Shown here in pieces: positions 15,128-23,455 of a stretch of DNA of 64,000 nt (the stretch's first letter is position 1; every line of letters starts with the position of its first letter). The stretch is from contig JADIYD010000001.1 in NCBI GenBank assembly GCA_016705475.1, forward strand, positions 186,001 through 250,000, written 5' to 3'. Below the pieces are notes generated by a model, which did no database searches, was not told the DNA's origin, and saw only the letters and a program-made list of their open reading frames with translations. Source of the DNA: Betaproteobacteria bacterium (GTDB lineage Bacteria > Pseudomonadota > Gammaproteobacteria > Burkholderiales > Rhodocyclaceae). A program made the translations under genes and the position numbers.

Positions 15128-15634
15128 TTATTCGTTGAGAAGCTTCTCAAGCGCTTCGACCAGTTCCGGGCTTTCCCAGTCAGTGCCGCCAACCAGCTTG
15201 GCGCGTAACCTGCCACGGCGGTCGACGAGGAAACTGCTCGGCAGGGCGATGGCCTTCCACTGCCCCATGGTAGTTGCCTCACGGTCAAGCAAAATGGGGA
15301 AGCTGACCGGCGTCGTGCTCAGGAAGCGGGTGATGACGCCTGGCTCCTCGGCGACGGCGATACCCGCCACGACCAGCCCGCGTGGGCCGAGCCGCGTCTT
15401 GAGGCGTTCCAGCGAGGGCATTTCCTCGCGACAGGGTTTGCAGTAAGTCGCCCAGAAATTGACCAACACCACCTTGCCGCGATAGTCGTTCAGGCTGACC
15501 TCCTTGCCTTGCAGGCTATTCAGTTTTAGCGCGGGTGCCGTCGCGGGCTCCAGTGATTTCAGGGCGGGCGCTGCGGGACAGAGCGTGAACCAGCCCGTGG
15601 CGATCAGCGAAGCCAGAATATGGGAAATTTTCAT
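15128..15634 (-). CDS. TlpA/ResA-like periplasmic thioredoxin
   Basis: Predicted thiol-disulfide oxidoreductase of 168 residues with an N-terminal signal peptide or membrane anchor (MKISHILASLIATGWFTLCP) and the active-site FWATYCKPCREE. The cis-proline region reads SSFLVDRRGRL. TlpA/ResA proteins reduce periplasmic disulfides for cytochrome c maturation or copper chaperones. The start overlaps the upstream DUF255 gene by 4 bases, so the two form one unit. Its neighbour is the Cys-repeat peptide; keeping that peptide's cysteines reduced is an attractive but unproven role. Confidence 0.85.
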   Translation of the reverse strand: MKISHILASLIATGWFTLCPAAPALKSLEPATAPALKLNSLQGKEVSLNDYRGKVVLVNFWATYCKPCREEMPSLERLKTRLGPRGLVVAGIAVAEEPGVITRFLSTTPVSFPILLDREATTMGQWKAIALPSSFLVDRRGRLRAKLVGGTDWESPELVEALEKLLNE

Positions 15635-17415
15635 GGTCTGGACTCCAGCGCTTGCCTGTCTGGCTGCTCTAGTTCATTGGTCAGGGTTTTCAGTTCAGCC
15701 GGATCGAAAACCGGACGCGAGCAGCGGCCTTCGGTGCAGACGTAGGCGGCTGCCCTGCTCAGGGCCGGATAATTCACGTCGGCATTGGTTAGCGGTCCTT
15801 CGCGGCGATCCCACCATTCGATGCGTTTGTAACTGGCTGGCCAGCGCATGGCGCTTGTAAAGAGCTTCCGGGCCGCAGGATCATCGCGCCGGCCGACGAC
15901 GGTAAGGTGTGCCGGATCGGATGCCAGTTCGTGGGCGGCGAGCAATATGCCGGGGTCGCTGATGCGGGAGAGGGCAAGCTCTGGGGTCACCAGGTAACGC
16001 ATGGCGCTTTCGGCCAATTCCCGGTGCTGGCGTTCGCCGCTGTAGTGAAAGAGCAGGTTGGCGGCCCGTGCCAGCGCCAGGTTTTCGTCAAGACTGGCCA
16101 CGGCAGGCAAGGGGCCGCTGCTTACCGCGCCAACAAAGCCGGGCTCGTTGATACGGGCAAAGCGTTTGGCGATGAAGCCGGCCGTGGCGCTGGCCTCGCG
16201 CAACCAGTGACGTTCTCCAGTGGCGCTGTGCAGTGAGAGCAGGGCGCGAAGCATGGCGAGATTGTCTGCCAGGTAGGGGCCGCCGCTATCGCTGGCGCTG
16301 TGGCTGAAGCCGCCACCCTGTAGGCGGCGGGTGGCGAGCATGCGCGTCGCTGAACGTTCAGCGTCGTGGAGCAGCGCCGGTTCGCCGGTCGCCATGTAGG
16401 CCTCGGCGAGCGCACTGGCGATCAGGCCGTTTTCGCGGGCGTAGATGCTGCGGTCAACCTTCGGAATGCCCTGTTTTTGGCGCTGACGGTCCGTCATGGC
16501 GAAGTAGTCACCGGCGTGCTCGCCTGGCTTGAGGTCAGCGTCCTGACTGGTGTAAAAACTGCCGTCGGGGGCTTGCAGGAAGCGGCGCAGGTAGCGGTGG
16601 GTGAGGTGGATTGCCTCGCGGTCGCGTGGGTCTTGCAGAGCGGCATAACCGAGGGCGAACATGCGCAGATAGTCCGCCTGAATGAAGCCGAGTTTTTCGA
16701 AATGCGGGTGTGCCCAGTTGCCGCCAGTCGAGTACTGGTAGATGCCGCCCCATACCGGGTCGGCCAGTTGCCGTCCTGCAGCCAGATTGCTCCGCGCAAT
16801 CGCCAGCGCAACCGGGTTGTTGCGCTGCTGGAGGGCGTATTCGGTCGCGTCCCGGTCAACCATTTTCTGGTCCCCGATCAGGCCCCCCAACGCAAAATCA
16901 TGGGTGGCGACAAAGCGCGACTCAAGTTCGCGGGCGGTCGCTTCGGCCAGCAACGGGGACAGGGCCCAACTGCTTGGTTCAGCGCGCTCGGTGCGTTCCG
17001 GGCTGGGGTCGTTGATGACGGCGGCGAGTAGCCGCAGCATCGGTTCCGGCGCAATGTAACCAGCCCGCTTGACGATTTCCTTGCCGTTGGCGTCGAGGAT
17101 GATGAGCGCGGGCCAGCCATAGTCGCGATAGCGTTCGGCGAGATCGGGGCGGGCATCGTGATCGACACGCACGGCGACGAAGTGCTTGCGCATGGTGGCG
17201 GCAACCTGCGGATCGTTCCAGGTCTTTTCATCCATGACGTGGCACCAGTGGCACCAGACGGCTTCCAGTTCGAGCAGGATCAGTCGGTTGTCCGCCTTGG
17301 CACGCGCGAATGCCTCGGGGGAGTAAGCTTGCCAGTCGATCAGCGTGCCCGGGGTCGCAAGGCTTCCCAGTGGCAACATCAGAACCAGCCACAGTGCTGC
17401 AAGTCGTTTTCTCAT
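15631..17415 (-). CDS. DUF255 (YyaL/SSP411-like) thioredoxin-fold protein, exported
   Basis: A 594-residue protein with a signal peptide (RKRLAALWLVLMLPLGSLA), an N-terminal DUF255 thioredoxin-like domain with the hallmark WCHWCHVM at residues ~55-62 and GWPALIILDANG, then a long alpha/alpha-toroid region resembling six-hairpin glycosidases. The usual YyaL family is cytoplasmic and longer (about 650-700 residues); export is unusual. The ATG at 17415 is used because it follows GAGGAA and starts the signal peptide. It has its own ECF-type promoter at 17485-17514 and is translationally coupled to the TlpA-like gene. Biochemical role unknown in general; the context suggests thiol or metal stress. 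Confidence 0.8.
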   Translation of the reverse strand: MRKRLAALWLVLMLPLGSLATPGTLIDWQAYSPEAFARAKADNRLILLELEAVWCHWCHVMDEKTWNDPQVAATMRKHFVAVRVDHDARPDLAERYRDYGWPALIILDANGKEIVKRAGYIAPEPMLRLLAAVINDPSPERTERAEPSSWALSPLLAEATARELESRFVATHDFALGGLIGDQKMVDRDATEYALQQRNNPVALAIARSNLAAGRQLADPVWGGIYQYSTGGNWAHPHFEKLGFIQADYLRMFALGYAALQDPRDREAIHLTHRYLRRFLQAPDGSFYTSQDADLKPGEHAGDYFAMTDRQRQKQGIPKVDRSIYARENGLIASALAEAYMATGEPALLHDAERSATRMLATRRLQGGGFSHSASDSGGPYLADNLAMLRALLSLHSATGERHWLREASATAGFIAKRFARINEPGFVGAVSSGPLPAVASLDENLALARAANLLFHYSGERQHRELAESAMRYLVTPELALSRISDPGILLAAHELASDPAHLTVVGRRDDPAARKLFTSAMRWPASYKRIEWWDRREGPLTNADVNYPALSRAAAYVCTEGRCSRPVFDPAELKTLTNELEQPDRQALESRP

Positions 17416-17484
17416 TTTCCGTTCCTCGGCCAGCGACCAGCGGGTCCGGACGAGCCCACTGCGGGCGCAGGCGCCCATGCCCGG

Positions 17485-17514
17485 ATATACGGCGTGGGCG
17501 GAAAAACGGATGCA
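17485..17514 (-). promoter_or_regulatory. ECF-type promoter of the DUF255-tlpA unit
   Basis: On the minus strand: TGCATCC, 16 bases, CGTATAT, starting 3 bp beyond the anti-sigma gene's stop codon. Same spacing as the other two copies. Confidence 0.7.
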
Positions 17515-17516
17515 GC

Positions 17517-18329
17517 CTAGGTGACGGCTGGCAGGCCTTCGTGCACGAAGATCAGTGCGCCGGTGTCGCTGAACAGCGTTTCGTGGTGCGTGCCGGCCGG
17601 GGCGAAGTGAAATTCGTGGCTGCGGACAAGGAGATCGCCAAAGAAGATTTCGCCATCGACAACCAGCGTTTCCTCGTCATGCGCATGCGCGTGTCCGGGG
17701 AGCGAACTGCCGGGTGCGAAGCGGATGAAGCGCGATGCCTGCTTGCCATCCCGCCACAGGCGTTTTTCCTCGACGCCTTCGGCAATCGCTTGCCATTGGC
17801 CGTCATTGCGGGTGATGGTGACCGGGGCCTCTCCGGCGCCGGGGACCAGCCCGCCGAGCAGCTCGACAACCAGGCCCATGGTGTTGCCCAGCGAGGTGCC
17901 GCGCAAATAAGTCAGGCAGCCGTCGCGCGAGGTGATGCGGTCATGCCGGCTGCCGGGCGCGGAAACGTGGTAATCGGCCGTCCCCAGATCGAGTTCGCCC
18001 ATTTGCATGCTGCCGGTGAGCACGATGCCTTCTTCGAGGTGGCGGTGGCGGTGGACTGGCAGCGTGGCGCCCTTATCCAGGCGAATCAGCACCGACGTGC
18101 CGCCGGCGCCTTCGCGCAAGATTTTGGACTGGACGCCGGTCTTCAAATCGCTCCATGCGCCATCACGGCCGCGCACGGTAATCAGTCCGGCATGGCGGCG
18201 CCGGCTGTCTTCCAGGCGCTCGCTCAGGCGCCGGCGCAGCCCCTGCCGCAGGTCGCCCGGCAGGGCCTTTTCGGAGATTTCGGCGGCAAGCAGCATGTTG
18301 ATCTCTTCGTCGTTATTCAAGTCGTTCAT
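17517..18329 (-). CDS. ChrR-like double-cupin anti-sigma factor
   Basis: A 270-residue cytoplasmic protein with two cupin domains (residues ~70-150 and ~180-265), each with a His-rich metal motif: VHRHRHLEEG in the first and GHAHAHDEETL in the second. Overlap of 4 bases with the ECF sigma gene and the cupin fold mark it as a ChrR-type anti-sigma factor. Odd: the N-terminal ~40 residues lack the His and Cys ligands that bind zinc in canonical ChrR, so the sigma-binding domain must be non-zinc or signal differently. It probably holds the adjacent sigma factor inactive until a stress such as oxidants or metal is sensed. Confidence 0.82.
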   Translation of the reverse strand: MNDLNNDEEINMLLAAEISEKALPGDLRQGLRRRLSERLEDSRRRHAGLITVRGRDGAWSDLKTGVQSKILREGAGGTSVLIRLDKGATLPVHRHRHLEEGIVLTGSMQMGELDLGTADYHVSAPGSRHDRITSRDGCLTYLRGTSLGNTMGLVVELLGGLVPGAGEAPVTITRNDGQWQAIAEGVEEKRLWRDGKQASRFIRFAPGSSLPGHAHAHDEETLVVDGEIFFGDLLVRSHEFHFAPAGTHHETLFSDTGALIFVHEGLPAVT

Positions 18330-18997
18330 GGCGTCACCATTTGGGCAGAGGTCAGCCCGGGAAGCAATTCGCGCAGGCGGATCAGGGCGCGGCGGATGTG
18401 CGATTTGACAGTACCCAGCGGCAGACCCGTGTGGGTGGCGATTTCTTCATGCGACAGGCCTCTGAAAAAGGCCAGCGAAATGAGTTGGCGGGGCAGTGCC
18501 TCGATTTTGTTCAAGGCCTGATGAAGTTGCGTGTTCTGCTCGACAGCCACCAGCAGGTCTATCGGGTTGGGTTCCATGGCCTCCTCTTCGCCGTCCAGTT
18601 CAGTTTCCAACGCCGCACCGGTTTTCAGGTGGCGCAGCGCATCGAGCGCCCGCGAGCGGGCCATGGTCATTACCCAGGCGCGGGGCGATCCCCTGCTGGC
18701 ATCGAAGCGGGGCGCCTGGCGCCAGATCTGCCAGAACACGTCTTCGGTGACTTCCTCTGCCAACTGCTGCTGACCGGTAATGCGCCGGACCAGTCCGTAA
18801 ACCTTGCCGACCAGGGCGTCGTAGAGCGCTGCGAGGGCTCTTTCGTCCTGCGCGCAGACTTGCTCGATCCACGAAACCAGTTCGGCATCGGCAACGGGCG
18901 CGACATAACGCATCCCGGCAGGCGTAGCGGCCTCCAGCTCATCATCTGCTGGCGCGTCAGACTGGGAATCGTCGGCCAGGTCGCTCTCAGGGTCCAT
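18326..18997 (-). CDS. ECF sigma factor
   Basis: Extracytoplasmic-function sigma factor of 223 residues. An acidic N-terminal extension of ~40 residues precedes region 2 (YDALVGKVYGLVRRITG, then VTEDVFWQIWRQAPRFDASRG, with the DNA-melting WVMTMARSRALDALR). Region 4 ends in HEEIATHTGLPLGTVKSHIR. Paired with the downstream cupin anti-sigma protein (ATGA overlap). Its own promoter region holds the TGAATCC-N16-CGTATTC element shared with two downstream transcription units, which implies autoregulation. The ChrR-type partner suggests an ECF11-like group. Confidence 0.92.
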   Translation of the reverse strand: MDPESDLADDSQSDAPADDELEAATPAGMRYVAPVADAELVSWIEQVCAQDERALAALYDALVGKVYGLVRRITGQQQLAEEVTEDVFWQIWRQAPRFDASRGSPRAWVMTMARSRALDALRHLKTGAALETELDGEEEAMEPNPIDLLVAVEQNTQLHQALNKIEALPRQLISLAFFRGLSHEEIATHTGLPLGTVKSHIRRALIRLRELLPGLTSAQMVTP

Positions 18998-19054
18998 CCA
19001 TTTTCTCCACCACGCTACCTCTTCGTTGCGTTCTGCTTCGTTGCCTCTGACAAA

Positions 19055-19084
19055 GAATACGCAATCAGACCGTTTTTGGATTCA
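19055..19084 (-). promoter_or_regulatory. ECF-type promoter of the sigma factor gene (autoregulation)
   Basis: On the minus strand: TGAATCC, 16 bases, CGTATTC. It ends 58 bp upstream of the sigma gene start. It resembles the TGATCC-type -35 reported for ChrR-partnered sigma factors. Confidence 0.72.
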
Positions 19085-19169
19085 CTGGCGGCCATGTATT
19101 TTTGGCGGCACGACCACTACAATCCTTGGCTATTCCTTTCATGCCATTTGTTTCCCCCGGTTTTCAACC

Positions 19170-20087
19170 TTGAGTACCAATAGTTCTGACTACTGCGGGC
19201 GTTTTGCGCCTTCCCCTACCGGCCCCCTGCATTTTGGTTCGCTGGTAGCCGCCGTCGGCAGTTATCTTGACGCCCGGACGCAGGGCGGCAGGTGGCTGGT
19301 GCGCATGGAGGATGTCGATACGCCGCGCAATGTGGCGGGAGCGGCGGATGCCATCCTGCGCACGCTTGAGGCTTTCGGCTTCGAATGGGGTGGGCCGGTG
19401 TTGTACCAGAGCAGCCGATTCGATGCCTATGCCGAGGTGCTTGAACGGCTCAGGCGGGCTGGTCAGGCCTACGGTTGTGCATGCTCGCGCAAGGAGATTG
19501 CCGATTCGGCAACGCGTCCCGCCATTGATGGCGGGTTGGCCTATCCGGGTACTTGCCGCGCCGGATTGCCGGTCGGGCGGGAAGCGCGGGCCTGGCGCCT
19601 GCGCGTGAATGACGCGGAAATTGCGTTTGATGACCGCGTGCAGGGACGGATCGCCCAGCATCTGGAGCGTGATGTCGGCGACTTCGTGCTGCATCGCGCC
19701 GATGGATTATTCGCCTACCAGCTCGCTGTTGCGGTCGACGACGATTTTCAGGGCATTTCCCACATCGTGCGCGGGGCCGACTTGCTGGCGTCGACGCCGC
19801 GCCAGATCTGGCTGCAACGCTGTCTGGGCTTCGCCACACCAAGCTACGCCCATCTGCCGGTGGCCGCCAATGCGGCTGGTGAAAAATTGTCGAAGCAGAC
19901 GCTGGCTCGTCCCCTGGCAAGCGAAATCGCAGCGGCTGAATTGGTCAGGGCGCTGAATTTTCTGGGTCAGGCGGCGCCGGCCGAACTGGCTCGGGCGCCG
20001 GTCGCCGAGGTCTGGGCCTGGGCGCGGGAGAATTGGTTGTTCGCTGCTATTCCCCGGCAACCGGCCATCATCGTTCCTCTGGGGTAG
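19170..20087 (+). CDS. gluQ: Glutamyl-Q tRNA(Asp) synthetase
   Basis: Attaches glutamate to queuosine at the wobble base of tRNA-Asp; cytoplasmic. Resembles a truncated glutamyl-tRNA synthetase of 305 residues without the anticodon-binding domain. It has the HIGH-equivalent FAPSPTGPLHFGSLVAA at the N terminus, a Cys-based zinc site (CACSR with a later Cys in YPGTC) and the KMSKS-equivalent KLSKQ. The TTG at 19170 is chosen: it sits just before the conserved start, and the ATG at 19026 would add ~48 unrelated residues across the divergent promoter. Divergent from the ECF sigma gene; its 3' end overlaps the convergent cardiolipin synthase gene by 20 bases. Confidence 0.93.
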   Translation: MSTNSSDYCGRFAPSPTGPLHFGSLVAAVGSYLDARTQGGRWLVRMEDVDTPRNVAGAADAILRTLEAFGFEWGGPVLYQSSRFDAYAEVLERLRRAGQAYGCACSRKEIADSATRPAIDGGLAYPGTCRAGLPVGREARAWRLRVNDAEIAFDDRVQGRIAQHLERDVGDFVLHRADGLFAYQLAVAVDDDFQGISHIVRGADLLASTPRQIWLQRCLGFATPSYAHLPVAANAAGEKLSKQTLARPLASEIAAAELVRALNFLGQAAPAELARAPVAEVWAWARENWLFAAIPRQPAIIVPLG

Positions 20088-21261
20088 TTTCGGTGGTGTT
20101 CCAGTGGCGGTGGCCGTAGCCGGCGATGCCGACCATGGCGCGGACCAATCCGTAGGCCAGCCAGCGCAATAGACGGGAGTGCAGGGGCTGGCGCGACAGT
20201 TCTTCGGCCACCATCTCGCGGGCGCCGCCAACCATGGCGTTGCGCAGGCTGCCTTCGAGTTCGCCGGCAAACCCGGTGTCACGTACGACCAGATTGGCTT
20301 CCTTGGCCATGAGCAGGCTGAACGGGTCGATATTCGATGAGCCGACGGTCGCCCACTCGCCATCAATCACGGCGACCTTGGCGTGCATGAAACTTTTTTC
20401 GTATTCGAAAATGCGGATACCCGCCTGCAGGGCCGTCGCGTACAGCGTTTGCGTGGCGTAGCGCAGCAGCTGGTGGTCGCTCTTGCCCTGGAGCAGGACC
20501 GTGATTTTGACGCCGCGTTGCGCCGCGGCGTAAAGCGCGCGGCCGAAACGGATACCCGGCAGAAAATAGGCGTTGGCGATCAGTATGCTGTGTTTGGCAT
20601 TGTCGATGGCGTGCAGATAGGCGTGCAGGATGTCGTTGCGATGGCGGATGTTGTCGCGGATAAGGAAGCTCGCTTGCTGTGTGCCGGCGATGGCGCAACA
20701 GGGCTCCGCGACCGGTGCGAGGCGGAAGCGTCGTTTGAAGTTGACCCATGAAACCGTTTCCCACATGCGGCGCACGGCGTGGTGCATCGGGCGGAGGACC
20801 GGCCCTTCGACGCGCACGGCGTAGTCGTAGTGCGGTCGCATCTCCAGCGGCGCATTGTTGTCGTCGATGACGTTGATGCCACCAACGAAGGCGAGGCGGG
20901 CATCGATGACGACGAGCTTGCGATGCAGGCGGCGCAGGCGATGGCGCCTGAGGTGGAAGCGGCCGATTTCCGGCCGGTAGAACATGGCGCGCACACCTGC
21001 CACGGTCAACCGGGAAAAGAAGTCGATTTTGAAATTGCGTGCCCCGAAGCCGTCGACCGTGACATTGACCTGAACTCCGCGATCGGCTGCCCGGCACAGC
21101 GCACTGGCCACCTCCTGGCCAACTTCATCGTTGGCGAAGATGTAGCTTTCGAGGTAGATCTCGACTTCGGCGGCGTCGATGGCGGCAAGCAGCGCCGGGA
21201 AGTATTCGTCGCCCGAGTTGAGCAGGGTCAGCCGGTTGCCCGGCAGATAGTCAGCGGCCAT
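20068..21261 (-). CDS. clsB: Cardiolipin synthase B-like phospholipase D protein
   Basis: A 397-residue phospholipase D superfamily enzyme with two HKD motifs, HRKLVVIDARLAFVGG and HAKVAVIDGEWATVGSSN. It transfers phosphatidyl groups between phospholipids to make cardiolipin at the inner membrane. There is no N-terminal membrane pair, which fits the ClsB type rather than ClsA. It follows the EEP hydrolase gene with a 10-base overlap; in many proteobacteria the ybhP-clsB pair occurs together, supporting the call. A copy of the dispersed repeat (21003-21037) lies inside the gene. Confidence 0.9.
   Translation of the reverse strand: MAADYLPGNRLTLLNSGDEYFPALLAAIDAAEVEIYLESYIFANDEVGQEVASALCRAADRGVQVNVTVDGFGARNFKIDFFSRLTVAGVRAMFYRPEIGRFHLRRHRLRRLHRKLVVIDARLAFVGGINVIDDNNAPLEMRPHYDYAVRVEGPVLRPMHHAVRRMWETVSWVNFKRRFRLAPVAEPCCAIAGTQQASFLIRDNIRHRNDILHAYLHAIDNAKHSILIANAYFLPGIRFGRALYAAAQRGVKITVLLQGKSDHQLLRYATQTLYATALQAGIRIFEYEKSFMHAKVAVIDGEWATVGSSNIDPFSLLMAKEANLVVRDTGFAGELEGSLRNAMVGGAREMVAEELSRQPLHSRLLRWLAYGLVRAMVGIAGYGHRHWNTTETTPEER
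21003..21037 (+). repeat. Dispersed repeat, copy D (inside clsB)
   Basis: Exact CGGTCAACCGG followed by GAAAAGA; the second block is not conserved but ends TTGAAATTG as in other copies. On the gene strand it encodes FFSRLTVAG. Confidence 0.55.
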
Positions 21262-22009
21262 GCCTTGTCAGATGGGCCGAGAGCGCAGCGTGATCGGAAA
21301 TGGCCGACCACGGCATGCCGTGATGGACTTCGGTGCGCCTGACGTCAAAGCCGCGCACATAGATGCGGTCGAGGCGGAACATCGGTCGGGCGGCCGGAAA
21401 GCTGCATACCGGTTTGCCGCTGGGGCCGCTGAACACCTCTTGCAGGCCGAGTCGATGGCTCAGGTTTTCGCCTGCACGGTTGCGCCAGTCGTTGAAATCG
21501 CCGGCGACGATGAGCGGCGCGTTGGGCTCTGCCAGATGGTCGAGATAATCGGCCAGAGCCGCCATTTGCTTGCGCCGCGAATAGCCGAACAGCGACAGAT
21601 GCACGCAGACGCAATGGGCGGCGGGGCCCTCAGGAAGCTCGATCCGGCAATGCAGCATGCCGCGTTTCTCGAACTGCAGATGGGTCACATCCTGGTTGTG
21701 CGCATGCAGGATGGGGAAGCGCGAGAGAATGGCGTTGCCGTGGTGGCCGTGGTCATAGAGCATGTTGCGGCCGTAGGCGGAGGCCTCCCATACATCCTCG
21801 GCGAGGAATTCATGCTGCGGTGAATCGGGCCAGTCGTCGTGGTTCTCGGCATGACCCAGATGCAGGCCCTGCACTTCCTGCAGGAAAACGATGTCCGGGT
21901 TCAGGCCCCGCAGGCGCTCGCGCAGCTCGTGCACCATCATTCGCCGGTTAAATTGCGAAAAGCCCTTGTGAATGTTGTAGGTGGTGATGTGAAGGCTGGG
22001 CGTACTCAC
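21251..22009 (-). CDS. EEP-family (endonuclease/exonuclease/phosphatase) protein, YbhP-like
   Basis: A 252-residue metal-dependent hydrolase of the endonuclease/exonuclease/phosphatase fold, with TYNIHKG near the start, the catalytic FLQEV, VAGDFNDW and a C-terminal SDHAAL. The GTG at 22009 is preferred: GGAG lies 8 bases upstream and the product starts just before the first conserved strand. It lies 71 bp after pelG on the same strand and overlaps clsB, forming the ybhP-clsB pair. The substrate (nucleic acid or phospholipid headgroup) cannot be told from sequence. Confidence 0.85.
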   Translation of the reverse strand: MSTPSLHITTYNIHKGFSQFNRRMMVHELRERLRGLNPDIVFLQEVQGLHLGHAENHDDWPDSPQHEFLAEDVWEASAYGRNMLYDHGHHGNAILSRFPILHAHNQDVTHLQFEKRGMLHCRIELPEGPAAHCVCVHLSLFGYSRRKQMAALADYLDHLAEPNAPLIVAGDFNDWRNRAGENLSHRLGLQEVFSGPSGKPVCSFPAARPMFRLDRIYVRGFDVRRTEVHHGMPWSAISDHAALSAHLTRHGR

Positions 22010-22080
22010 GGGGTTGCTCCGGGACGGCGCGGCCGCACTGAAAGGCGGCCCCGAGCGGCAAGAGTACCAAGCCTTGCCCC

Positions 22081-23454
22081 TTATTGCAGCATGAACGTTT
22101 CGTATTCGAGCCGGTTCAGGCGGCGCGAAAGCTGCATCAGGCCAGTGATCAGCGTGATGAGTACGGCCAGCGTAAAGCCGTAGCCATAGAGCGCGGCACC
22201 CCAGGCCAGGGTGAAGGCGGTGAACACGATGTTGAGGATGACGAATTCGGCGCACAGCCAGAACACGACACGCCGCTGGTCGAGATAGAAAAAAACGTTG
22301 AGTACGGCCATCAGCCCCACCTGCAAGCCGGCTCCGATGACCTGGACATAGAGCAGCGGCAGGTATAGCTCGCTGATGCCAAGGGCGCGGAGCAGGGTGG
22401 GGGCTGCGACAAAGGTGCCAAGAACCGCCAGCGCCTGGATTTTGCCGATCTCGCTGAGGCCCTGCTGGATCGAATACACCATCTCGTCGCGCATGCCCTC
22501 GATGAACTCGAGCGAGCCGCCGCTACGCACGGCGTTGTAAAACTTCTCGTAGTACTCGACGAAATCGGTTTCGATGCGGACCAGAAACACCGCCATGCCG
22601 GGGATGATCGACAGATAGGAGAGGAACACCGGCAGGTCGTAGATGACCGAGGCCTGCAGGTGGCCGATGACTGCATCCGAGGTGTCCGGGAAATACCAGA
22701 ACATGAACTTGTCGACCCAGATGCCGAGGTTGTAGAGCAGCCCGATGGCCATCAGGCTGGGGTAGAGCATGTCGGCGCGCGCAAAATCGAAGCGGATGAG
22801 CTGTTCGCGCGGCAGGAAATCGCGGGCGGTGAGCAGCCACATGCCGGCGACCAGCACGAAATGGCCGAGCACGAAGCCGGCGAGCAGGCCTTCCAGACCG
22901 TAGGGGCGGAGGAGTAGCGCAAGAGCGATGATCAGACCGTAGGCAGTGCCGAACAGGATGACGATGGCGTGATAGCGCTTCATGCCGGAGAGGAAAACGG
23001 TCATCACCCAGACGGCGCACATCAGCACGAAGCCGGCCAGCATCAGCAGCCGGTAAAGCAGGCTGAGGCCGGGGAAAACCAGGAACAGGCAGAGCGTTCC
23101 GATGAGGCTGGCGGCGAGCACAACGATCAGTAGCAGGCCGTTGAGGTTGGGCATGATCCAGTCGACGTGCTTTTCAAAGAGGCGGTCGGAAACGAAGCGG
23201 GTGAAGGCGAGCTGAACCAGCCCGGTCAGCACCAGACTGCTGGCGACCAGATAGGTTACCGAGGTCTGGAACTGGGTGATCTGAAACGACGGCGTGGCGA
23301 TGCTGGCGCTGATCAGGCCGACAAGCAGGATGCCGAGAATGGAAAAGACCCACGGTCCGGAGCCGATGATGCCGGCGTAGGCATAGGCCTCGACCAGGCC
23401 GAGCAGGGTGTTCTTGCGCAGCAGGCGGCGCAGTTCGAAACCGATGCCGGCCAT
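22081..23454 (-). CDS. pelG: PelG, Pel polysaccharide flippase-like membrane protein
   Basis: A 457-residue inner-membrane protein with about 12 transmembrane helices, related to MATE/Wzx transporters, proposed to move Pel polysaccharide across the inner membrane with PelD, PelE and PelF. The opening GIGFELRRLLRKNTLLGLV is the conserved PelG N terminus. The start at 23454 follows the pelF stop by one base. Last gene of the pel operon; the EEP gene begins 71 bp further on. Confidence 0.94.
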   Translation of the reverse strand: MAGIGFELRRLLRKNTLLGLVEAYAYAGIIGSGPWVFSILGILLVGLISASIATPSFQITQFQTSVTYLVASSLVLTGLVQLAFTRFVSDRLFEKHVDWIMPNLNGLLLIVVLAASLIGTLCLFLVFPGLSLLYRLLMLAGFVLMCAVWVMTVFLSGMKRYHAIVILFGTAYGLIIALALLLRPYGLEGLLAGFVLGHFVLVAGMWLLTARDFLPREQLIRFDFARADMLYPSLMAIGLLYNLGIWVDKFMFWYFPDTSDAVIGHLQASVIYDLPVFLSYLSIIPGMAVFLVRIETDFVEYYEKFYNAVRSGGSLEFIEGMRDEMVYSIQQGLSEIGKIQALAVLGTFVAAPTLLRALGISELYLPLLYVQVIGAGLQVGLMAVLNVFFYLDQRRVVFWLCAEFVILNIVFTAFTLAWGAALYGYGFTLAVLITLITGLMQLSRRLNRLEYETFMLQ

Positions 23455-23455
23455 C

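Noticed and set aside
16850..16880. CGGTCAACCATTTTCTGG in the DUF255 gene as another dispersed repeat copy
   Set aside because: Only the first nine bases match and the second block is absent.
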